Source: Gammaproteobacteria bacterium RIFCSPHIGHO2_02_FULL_42_13 (GTDB taxonomy: Bacteria; Pseudomonadota; Gammaproteobacteria; UBA12402). From it: 9,411 bases of DNA. A program made the position numbers and the translations under genes. Location: NCBI GenBank assembly GCA_001801405.1, contig MGXQ01000051.1, positions 1-9,411 of the forward strand, read 5' to 3'. The stretch's first letter is position 1, and each line of letters begins with the position of its first letter. Shown piece by piece: positions 5,801-9,411 of the stretch. A model generated the notes under the pieces. The model had not been told where the DNA came from, did no database searches, and was given only the letters and a program-made list of their open reading frames with translations.

Positions 5801-8601
5801 TTGCGGCCGATCCTGCTGGAAGAGATAGTGCTGGTGCAAGTTATGTCGTCTTTGGTGGATCGACAGTGGGATCCATGGGCATCATTGAACTTTCAAGCTT
5901 AAATGGAACAAACGGCTTTATACTCAATGGAGTGGCGGCAGGGGATTGGAGCGGTTACTCTGTGAGTTTTGCCGGAGATATTAACGCAGATGGCATCAAC
6001 GATCTCATCATTGGGGCTCCGGTTGCCGATCCTGCCGGGCGAGCGGAGGCAGGGGCAAGTTATGTGGTGTTTGGTCGTCGGAATATTTCCCCTTTCTTGT
6101 TGAATCATCGCATGAATATCAGCGAAGGAGAAACACTGCTCTTAAGTGGTGAACATTTTAGTGCCGCCGATCTCAATGGTCATGAAGGCGAATTAATTTT
6201 TAGTGTGAGTGAAGAGCAACAAGGGCAATTTATATTTGTTAGTCAACCCGAAATCGCAATCCATCAGTTTTATCAACAAAATGTTACCGCTGCGCAGGTG
6301 CGATTTACACATGATGGCGGAGAAATCGCACCGAGTTTTGCAGTCAGTGTCAGCGATGGACAATTGAGTACCTCTCCTGTGCCGGCGACGATTGTTTTCA
6401 CAAACGTCAATGATGATCCGAGTGCGTTGTATTTAAATCCCATGGTGTTATCAGAAAACCTTTTTTTTCCTGTCATAGTCGGCAGTTTGACGACCGTCGA
6501 TCCGGATGTAGAGGATACCCACACTTATCAATTGGTGACGGGTGTCGGAGATAGCAATAATACGCAATTTGATATAGTCGATTATCAATTGCGCGTCCTC
6601 ACAAGTTTCAATTATGAGCAGCAACAGGCGGCCGAAGTACGTATTCGCACCACGGATAGTGCGGGAAGTGATTATGAGTCTGCATTTGTGATCACCATTC
6701 TTGATCAAAATGATCCGCCTACCGATATTGATTTAACCCAAACGATAGTCGATGAAGAACAACGTGTGGGTACCGTTGTTGGCGTTTTGAGTACGGCCGA
6801 TGAGGATATATCTGATACCCATTCTTATGCTTTAGTGGCGGGAGATACGGGGAATGCCTTTTTTGAGATTGCAGGGGATGTTTTAAAGACAGCAGCGGTA
6901 TTGGATTATGAAATACAACAAAGTTTGAGTGTGCGCATCGAGACAGCAGATCCAGGGGGAGCGACCTATCAAAAATCGTTTAACATCGTGGTGCGTGATA
7001 TTAACGAGATGCCCGTATTATTGAATCATAGCGTAACGCTATTTGAGGGCGAAGCCATTGTCTTAACCGAATCAGCATTAAGTGCGATCGATGTCGATGA
7101 TGATCCAGCTTTATCGCGCTTTAATATATCTGATGTGCAACACGGACAATTTAGCTTTGTCTCGAGTAACACAACGATTATAAGCTTCTATCAACAAAAC
7201 ATCACTGATCGACAAGTTCAATTTACGCACGATGGCGGAGAAATCGCGCCGAGTTTTAATCTGAGTGTCAGTGATGGACAATTGAGTACCTCTCCTGTAC
7301 CGGCGACGATTGTTTTCACCAATATCAATGATGCGCCGAGATTGACAAGCACGACCACGAGCAATCCCATTTATATTGAAAGTGAATTGCCCGTGATGCT
7401 CGATGATACGGTAGAAATCCTAGACCCCGATAGTGCTGTCTTATTCAAGGCAGTGGTGAAGGTGACAGACTATTTTGTGCCGAGTGAAGATGTATTAACC
7501 TTTTTAAATCAAACGGATATCGCAGGTTATTACGATGAATTATCAGGTACGTTGTCTTTATCGGGAAACGCATCCATACCCAATTATCAAGCAGCACTAC
7601 GCAGTGTAAAATATCATAATTTATTGGATGAGCCGAGCGGCCAGAACCGTACGATCACCTTCACGGTGAGTGATGAATTGAGTAGCAGTGCTGTATTGGA
7701 GAGAGTGATCGAGATTGAAACGGTGCCGGATCCGGTTGCCAGTTCTGAAGCCATCAGCACGTCTGAAGTGATGACCACATCTGAATCCATGAGTACTTCT
7801 GATGCGCTCACCACTTCTGTCGACTCCGCTACGTCGGAAGGGATTTCTACTTCTGAAGCCACGGCGACATCTGCAGAGATCACTTCTTCTGGAGAGGTGA
7901 GTTCGTCAGAAGTTGATGCGACATCGATCGGTGAATCGACCTCCTTGTCAGATGCCTTAGAAAAACCATCAAGTCAATCGGGTCAAAAAAATGATGCGCT
8001 ATTCTCCCTGATGGGCATTGCGCTGACAGGAGGCGTAGGGATGCTCTGTTTGGGTGCTGTTCTCGTAGGATGGTTGAGAAGACAACAGGCTCAACAGGCT
8101 AAAGCAGAATCTCGTCATCCTTATCTGTTAGCGGATTTAATTCGCCAGAAGTTGCGCGTATCGGGTCTCGATGATTTTGAAAGGGGTCGTGGTAAAACTT
8201 TTGTAGAGGCGATACAAGCACTCTCTCTGCAGTTGCCGGATGAAGTAAACGTACAGGATGTGCGTTATTTATCGGATATTGCATCGCGTTTTGCGGTGGC
8301 GATTCGAGAGGTCGTTAAGCCCTCGCGCAGCATAGGATTTTTTTGTTCAGAGACGTTGGATCCCACAGAGATATTAGCGCATGCGAAATATATTGTGGAC
8401 GCAGTGTCGCTGAGTAAGGTGTTAAGAAGTCCTGGTGAGATGACTGTGATGGGAGGCTTTGCAACAGCCGGGAGCGAATGGGGTGGAATAACGGCTGGTC
8501 ATCAATCGGATACGGCAGAACCGTTAGTGGAACTCACCTTCGCGACAGGAGAGGATCCGTGGGCTAATGTAGATTTTCAAACTCAAGGGCCACTGGTGTA
8601 A
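2827..8601 (+). CDS. Giant mosaic adhesin-like protein with FG-GAP propeller, cadherin/CSPG-like domains, Ser/Thr stalk and C-terminal TM helix
   Basis: This protein of 1924 residues is probably a cell-surface or host-interacting adhesion protein. Domain order by residue: hydrophilic start 1-30; six repeats of about 55 residues at 31-357; CSPG/cadherin-like domains at 358-466 and 467-570; seven FG-GAP repeats at 578-1084; a third CSPG-like domain at 1086-1198; two cadherin-like domains at 1199-1298 and 1299-1394; a fourth CSPG-like domain at 1395-1504; another Ig-like adhesin domain at 1505-1636; twelve Ser/Thr hexads at 1638-1709; one transmembrane helix at about 1724-1750; a tail at 1751-1924. 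ATG 2827 is preceded by AGGGA five bases upstream, and an in-frame TAA at 2812-2814 rules out a longer N-terminus. No Sec signal peptide exists, and no RTX GGxGxD nonapeptides are visible. The basic RRQQAQQAK stretch after the helix predicts a cytoplasmic C-terminus, leaving the export route of the first 1700 residues unexplained. It could be a type I or type IV secretion substrate. Adhesion is inferred from domains, not from a recognised orthologue. Confidence 0.93.
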   Translation: MPKLYNAEKDTLQQELSDHHASERRTTPLGEFRVNTYTTNDPMYPAIAGLINGGFAVTWAGDGQDGSGYGIYGQRYDASGVAQGGEFRVNTYTTSFQYVPAIAALTDGGFVVTWRSDAQDGSYYGVYAQRYDGSGVAQGVEFRVNTYTTSNQWNAAVAALSTGGFVVTWESYLQDGSYDGVYAQRYDERGVAQDAEFRVNTYTTNYQYSPVIAALTGGGFAVTWQSSGQDGSGYGIYGQRYDGSGVVQGAEFRVNTYTTGDQEYYSSFGIAGLTGGGFVVTWWSFGQDGSSYGVYGQCYNASGAVQGGEFRVNTYTASYQQNPAIAGLTGEGFVVTWDSYGQDGSLYGVYAKTYIAPTLSNNQLTLSEGQTVVLTANDFSATDVDDAAGTLIFELSDVTQGRFEFTTNSGIAITQFTQQQIGEGQVQFTHDGGESAPSFTVSVSDGQLSTSPVPATIIFTNINDAPILMHNQLSLRVGETKILTPDELSAMDSDDALGSLLFNINDIQHGQFSFVSAPETEITIFYQQNITDSQVQFTHDGSLVAPMYRVSVSDGEWNTEAASADIRLTSRGVFPAVIELSSLDGTNGFVLNGVAAGDWSGISVSGIGDVNGDDMDDILIGAHLADPNGYDQAGESYVIFGGYTVGSIGSIELSTLNGTNGFVLKGEFAEGVGAASGMSVSGIGDVNADGYSDFIIGSKHADPAGRNIAGASYVIFGGPSIGSAGSIALSNLDGTNGCIIRGSVTGDQTGYSVSAAGDVNNDGISDLIIGAPFAAPGGRGQAGSGYVIFGSSTFGMSGIFELSSLNGINGFVLRGINALDWAGFKVSDVGDVNADGIDDLAITAPLGRDPMSTNAPSEGYVVFGGDAVGSNGAIELSSLDGTNGFKFSGIGDVDWDGYIITRAGDINNDGIDDLLISDHWASPDNRTNAGESYVIFGRSGLGASGVLSLSNLDGVNGCTLKGVAANDWSGFSGGSIGDINDDGIDDLIIEAFAADPAGRDSAGASYVVFGGSTVGSMGIIELSSLNGTNGFILNGVAAGDWSGYSVSFAGDINADGINDLIIGAPVADPAGRAEAGASYVVFGRRNISPFLLNHRMNISEGETLLLSGEHFSAADLNGHEGELIFSVSEEQQGQFIFVSQPEIAIHQFYQQNVTAAQVRFTHDGGEIAPSFAVSVSDGQLSTSPVPATIVFTNVNDDPSALYLNPMVLSENLFFPVIVGSLTTVDPDVEDTHTYQLVTGVGDSNNTQFDIVDYQLRVLTSFNYEQQQAAEVRIRTTDSAGSDYESAFVITILDQNDPPTDIDLTQTIVDEEQRVGTVVGVLSTADEDISDTHSYALVAGDTGNAFFEIAGDVLKTAAVLDYEIQQSLSVRIETADPGGATYQKSFNIVVRDINEMPVLLNHSVTLFEGEAIVLTESALSAIDVDDDPALSRFNISDVQHGQFSFVSSNTTIISFYQQNITDRQVQFTHDGGEIAPSFNLSVSDGQLSTSPVPATIVFTNINDAPRLTSTTTSNPIYIESELPVMLDDTVEILDPDSAVLFKAVVKVTDYFVPSEDVLTFLNQTDIAGYYDELSGTLSLSGNASIPNYQAALRSVKYHNLLDEPSGQNRTITFTVSDELSSSAVLERVIEIETVPDPVASSEAISTSEVMTTSESMSTSDALTTSVDSATSEGISTSEATATSAEITSSGEVSSSEVDATSIGESTSLSDALEKPSSQSGQKNDALFSLMGIALTGGVGMLCLGAVLVGWLRRQQAQQAKAESRHPYLLADLIRQKLRVSGLDDFERGRGKTFVEAIQALSLQLPDEVNVQDVRYLSDIASRFAVAIREVVKPSRSIGFFCSETLDPTEILAHAKYIVDAVSLSKVLRSPGEMTVMGGFATAGSEWGGITAGHQSDTAEPLVELTFATGEDPWANVDFQTQGPLV
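2917..3897 (+). repeat. Six tandem repeats of about 55 residues (165 bp)
   Basis: The units start at 2917, 3082, 3247, 3412, 3577 and 3751 (residues 31, 86, 141, 196, 251, 309). Each opens with EFRVNTYT and continues with a GGF-V-TW core, then QDGS, YG-YxQRYD and SGVxQG. Units 1-4 are exactly 55 residues, unit 5 has 58, and unit 6 is cut at 49 and runs into the next domain. Similar repeats occur in large secreted bacterial calcium-binding and adhesin proteins. The strand-rich pattern suggests one propeller blade per repeat, so a six-bladed propeller is possible (inference). The opening 27 bases of units 4 and 5 are identical, while other units differ at synonymous sites, so the array is not a fresh expansion. 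Confidence 0.92.
3898..4224 (+). other. CSPG/cadherin-like domain 1 of the giant protein
   Basis: Residues 358-466 start with a NNQLTLSEGQ-type strand, have DVDD near the centre, then a QxQFTHDGG motif and SVSDGQLSTSPV, and end in NDAP. This is the pattern of chondroitin-sulfate-proteoglycan/cadherin-like repeats of bacterial surface proteins. The acidic DVDD and NDAP positions are likely calcium-binding linkers (family knowledge). Confidence 0.75.
4099..4223 (+). repeat. Shared 125-bp cassette, copy A
   Basis: This encodes the QVQFTHDGG to NDAP half of CSPG-like domain 1. By hand alignment it differs from copy C (7213-7337) at about 10 of 125 positions without gaps. The DNA just before it has diverged strongly, so similarity begins sharply. 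Confidence 0.75.
4225..4536 (+). other. CSPG/cadherin-like domain 2 of the giant protein
   Basis: Residues 467-570 keep the same plan (NQLSLRVGE opening, DSDD, HGQFSFVS, QVQFTHDG, VSVSDG). The second half lacks the SDGQLSTSPVPAT block found in the other three copies and runs into the FG-GAP region instead of ending in NDAP. Confidence 0.7.
4558..6078 (+). repeat. Seven FG-GAP repeats forming an integrin-alpha-like beta-propeller
   Basis: Residues 578-1084 hold seven consecutive repeats of about 70 residues. Each has an LSxLxGxNG opening, a GDxNxDGxxD calcium loop, an LIIGA-type strand, a short variable loop and a closing YVxFGG/S/R. The calcium loops begin near residues 609, 685, 758, 831, 905, 978 and 1051. 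Seven is the blade number of the integrin alpha-subunit propeller, so this is probably one complete ligand-binding domain. Blade 1 has GDD in place of ADG or NDG, and blade 5 carries an additional GDVDWDG loop near 891-897. FG-GAP propellers generally bind proteins or carbohydrates; the ligand cannot be read from sequence. Confidence 0.93.
6082..6420 (+). other. CSPG/cadherin-like domain 3 of the giant protein
   Basis: Residues 1086-1198 resume the CSPG-like pattern directly after the propeller: NHRMNISEGE opening, GQFIFVSQPE, VRFTHDGGEIAPSF, SVSDGQLSTSPV, ending in NDDP. The propeller therefore sits between copies of one domain family, as if inserted into a tandem array. Confidence 0.75.
6295..6419 (+). 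repeat. Shared 125-bp cassette, copy B
   Basis: This is the equivalent of copies A and C inside CSPG-like domain 3. Its core at 6355-6393 differs from the 39-base identical core of A and C at a single position. Overall it is the most diverged of the three. Confidence 0.7.
6421..7008 (+). other. Two tandem cadherin-like domains of the giant protein
   Basis: Residues 1199-1298 and 1299-1394. Both follow the cadherin plan: a start strand ending in E, a VGxLxTxDxD motif, DTHxYxLV, an FDYE/LDYE-type loop with an aromatic residue and Glu (FNYE at 1261-1264, LDYE at 1359-1362), then RIxTxDxxG and a closing DQNDPP or DINEMP. The DxNDxP-type ends are calcium-binding linkers in cadherins (family knowledge). 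These domains probably form a rigid rod between the propeller and the membrane-proximal part. Confidence 0.85.
7009..7338 (+). other. CSPG/cadherin-like domain 4 of the giant protein
   Basis: Residues 1395-1504 contain an LLNHSVTLFEGE opening, DVDDD, QHGQFSFVSS, QVQFTHDGGEIAPSF, SVSDGQLSTSPV and an NDAP end. It is very close to domain 1 in its second half and to domain 2 in its first half, suggesting internal shuffling. Confidence 0.75.
7213..7337 (+). repeat. Shared 125-bp cassette, copy C
   Basis: This encodes the second half of CSPG-like domain 4. It is identical to copy A over at least the 39 bases at 7273-7311 and again over the last part ending at 7337. It suggests duplication or gene conversion between domains about 3.1 kb apart. 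Confidence 0.75.
7339..7734 (+). other. Membrane-proximal Ig-like adhesin domain of the giant protein
   Basis: Residues 1505-1636 show a DPDSAVLFKAVVKVTD strand, a DVLTF...ISG-like DELSGTLSLSG hairpin, an NYQAALRSVKYHN motif and a closing TITFTVSDE strand. This pattern is common in cadherin-like repeats of very large bacterial adhesins. Here it occurs once, just before the Ser/Thr stalk. Confidence 0.7.
7738..7953 (+). repeat. Twelve tandem Ser/Thr-rich hexapeptides (18-bp units)
   Basis: Residues 1638-1709 divide without gaps into twelve hexads of the form x-[ST]-S-[ED or other]-x-x, for example ASSEAI, STSEVM, TTSESM, STSDAL, STSEAT and SSSEVD. Early hexads keep Glu or Asp at position 4; later ones drift. 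Codons vary freely between units, so selection appears to act on protein period, not on DNA. A Ser/Thr-rich stretch next to the membrane is the usual form of a stalk, and it is the most obvious candidate acceptor for the upstream GT41 enzyme (inference). Confidence 0.88.
7996..8076 (+). other. Single transmembrane helix of the giant protein
   Basis: Residues about 1724-1750 are uncharged and hydrophobic, rich in Leu, Gly, Val and Ala, with closely spaced glycines at 1735, 1736 and 1738 that could allow helix packing. The next residues, RRQQAQQAK, are basic, which by the positive-inside rule puts the C-terminal tail in the cytoplasm of whichever cell holds the protein. Confidence 0.85.
8077..8598 (+). 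other. C-terminal tail domain of unknown function in the giant protein
   Basis: Residues 1751-1924. The part at about 1764-1835 looks helical, with amphipathic stretches around YLLADLIRQKL and VRYLSDIASRFAVAIREVV. The part after 1836 is mixed and ends in an acidic, Trp-containing segment (EDPW at 1909-1912). I recognise no RTX, LPXTG or beta-barrel anchor and no known signalling domain. It may be a cytoplasmic anchor, an adaptor or a secretion signal. Confidence 0.6.
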
Positions 8602-8625
8602 TGCACGCCCTCGAAAATTCCACAT

Positions 8626-8646
8626 TGCAAAGGAATTAATTTTGCA
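8626..8646. repeat. Inverted repeat between the giant gene and secB-like gene
   Basis: TGCAAA (8626-8631) and TTTGCA (8641-8646) are separated by nine bases. No T-run follows, so it does not look like an intrinsic terminator. It may be an operator, an mRNA hairpin or chance. No convincing promoter is visible in the 85-base gap, so the downstream gene may be cotranscribed with the giant gene. Confidence 0.25.
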
Positions 8647-8686
8647 GTAGAGCTTTGTCAATTTAAGAACCAACAGGAGACACGAC

Positions 8687-9220
8687 ATGAGTGAAAATCA
8701 AGGTAATGAACAGAAACAATTTCAGACTGCGAGATTGTTTGTCAAACAACAACGTTTTGAATCTGACACACCCGCCGTATTCAAAGAACTTGAAACGCAG
8801 GTAACTAAAGCGAAGGAAGAAAAAAAGGAAATTAAACCGGATAATCGGTTGGAATTAAAAATTGATTTACATGACTTAGAAGAAAAAAATCTACATGAAG
8901 TCGTATTAACACTTAAATTAACGGCTAAAGCAGATACCTTAGAACTCTACACAGCAGAGGTTTCACAAGCCGGTATTTTTGTGATGAATCACTATTCGAA
9001 AGAAGAACGAGAAACCATCCTAAACGGCTATGCCGCTTCAGTCTTGTATCCTTATGCCACACAAATTTTAATGACGATGATTCAACAGGGTGGATTTTTA
9101 GTGCAACCTTTACCGCCCGTTAATTTTGATGCTTTATATCAACAAAAGAAAAAACAAGCGGAAAGCAAAAATAAAGCGGCAGATGAATTTACCCAAGTAA
9201 AAGAAGAATTTATACATTAA
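8687..9220 (+). CDS. SecB-like export chaperone, divergent, with insertion and extended tail
   Basis: This 177-residue protein matches the SecB fold family: FQTARLFVKQQRFE at the start, LELKIDL, EVVLTLKLTAKA, a QAGIF strand (95-98), LYPYATQILMTMIQQGGF and the family hallmark PPVNFDALY (143-151). SecB forms a tetramer that holds unfolded precursors and passes them to SecA; it also assists some signal-less type I substrates such as HasA. Compared with E. coli SecB (155 residues), there is a Lys/Glu-rich insertion at about 36-50 where E. coli has KDWQP, and a Lys-rich tail at 152-177 in place of the usual SecA-contacting end. ATG 8687 has AGGAGA at 8675-8680, six bases upstream. The usual grxC-secB-gpsA neighbourhood is not evident: the gene upstream is the giant protein. 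It may be the only SecB of the organism or a specialised second copy; the sequence cannot decide, so I withhold the gene symbol. Confidence 0.88.
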   Translation: MSENQGNEQKQFQTARLFVKQQRFESDTPAVFKELETQVTKAKEEKKEIKPDNRLELKIDLHDLEEKNLHEVVLTLKLTAKADTLELYTAEVSQAGIFVMNHYSKEERETILNGYAASVLYPYATQILMTMIQQGGFLVQPLPPVNFDALYQQKKKQAESKNKAADEFTQVKEEFIH

Positions 9221-9312
9221 TTATCGCTAACAAAAAAATAATAAGGCGATGACCAAAAAGGCAGAGACAGAATAAGGGATGGCATTTTGGGCCGGAGAAA
9301 AGCTGGAATTCA

Positions 9313-9342
9313 GTGACAAGAAGTGTCAGGAAGAGTTTTAAA
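9313..9342 (+). promoter_or_regulatory. Candidate promoter with overlapping inverted repeat before the last gene
   Basis: GTGACA at 9313-9318 (5 of 6 to TTGACA) and TTTAAA at 9337-9342 (4 of 6 to TATAAT) are 18 bases apart. The -35 overlaps an inverted repeat TGACA-N5-TGTCA at 9314-9328, which could be an operator. It is followed by AGAGG at 9356-9360 and the ATG at 9368. Confidence 0.3.
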
Positions 9343-9367
9343 CTAAGTTAACGAAAGAGGTATTACA

Positions 9368-9411
9368 ATGAAACTAGAAATCATCGATACAGAGAGTGGA
9401 GTACAAGATAG
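9368..9411 (+). CDS. Start of an unidentified gene (3' truncated)
   Basis: ATG at 9368 is preceded by AGAGG at 9356-9360 with a seven-base gap, a good ribosome binding site. Fourteen complete codons (MKLEIIDTESGVQD) are seen before the window ends. The N-terminus is hydrophilic, with no sign of a signal peptide. Too little is present to assign a family. It follows the secB-like gene by 147 bases on the same strand, probably with its own promoter. Confidence 0.6.
   Translation, partial: MKLEIIDTESGVQD

Noticed and set aside
7614..7883. Minus-strand open frame of 89 codons over the Ser/Thr hexads
   Set aside because: It is the complement of the periodic hexad region, so its apparent repeats are a shadow of the plus-strand gene.
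2827..8601. RTX toxin or adhesin with glycine-rich calcium nonapeptides
   Set aside because: No GGxGxDxLx nonapeptide arrays are visible. The acidic motifs belong to FG-GAP and cadherin/CSPG-like domains.
9249..9341. Two tiny frames before the last gene: ATG 9249 (8 codons) and ATG 9279 (20 codons)
   Set aside because: Spacing to any purine-rich ribosome site is two and zero bases, and neither has recognisable composition. Probably non-coding leader or promoter DNA.

Overview
The window reads as a gammaproteobacterial segment, moderately AT-leaning. A SecB-family protein points to Proteobacteria. Integrin-like FG-GAP, cadherin and O-GlcNAc-transferase modules point to a host-associated, possibly intracellular lineage such as Legionellales. 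That placement is inference; there is no rRNA or taxonomic marker here. All genes are on the plus strand. No tRNA, rRNA, CRISPR array, insertion sequence or attachment site was found.

Layout. (1) 1-318: the C-terminal 105 codons of a highly charged, helical protein cut by the left edge; its end carries a motif resembling a bipartite nuclear localisation signal. (2) 430-2691: a 753-residue protein with about eight TPRs fused to a GT41 (O-GlcNAc-transferase/SPINDLY) catalytic region. (3) 2827-8601: a 1924-residue mosaic surface-type protein. In order it holds a signal-free N-terminus, six 55-residue repeats, two CSPG/cadherin-like domains, a complete seven-repeat FG-GAP propeller, a third CSPG-like domain, two cadherin-like domains, a fourth CSPG-like domain, a further Ig-like domain, twelve Ser/Thr-rich hexapeptides, one transmembrane helix and a 174-residue tail of unknown function. 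(4) 8687-9220: a divergent SecB-like chaperone with a Lys/Glu-rich insertion and an extended Lys-rich tail. (5) 9368-9411: the first 14 codons of an unidentified gene cut by the right edge. Intergenic gaps are 85-147 bp, with no gene-free stretch above 300 bases.

How the genes may work together (inference). The giant protein has no Sec signal peptide, so it would remain in the cytosol until exported. There, the upstream TPR-GT41 enzyme could glycosylate its Ser/Thr hexad stalk, and the downstream SecB-like protein could keep it unfolded for a non-Sec exporter. GT41-adhesin pairs (HMW1C/HMW1A) and SecB dependence of a type I substrate (HasA) are known precedents for each half. This combination with an integrin/cadherin mosaic is not one I recognise.
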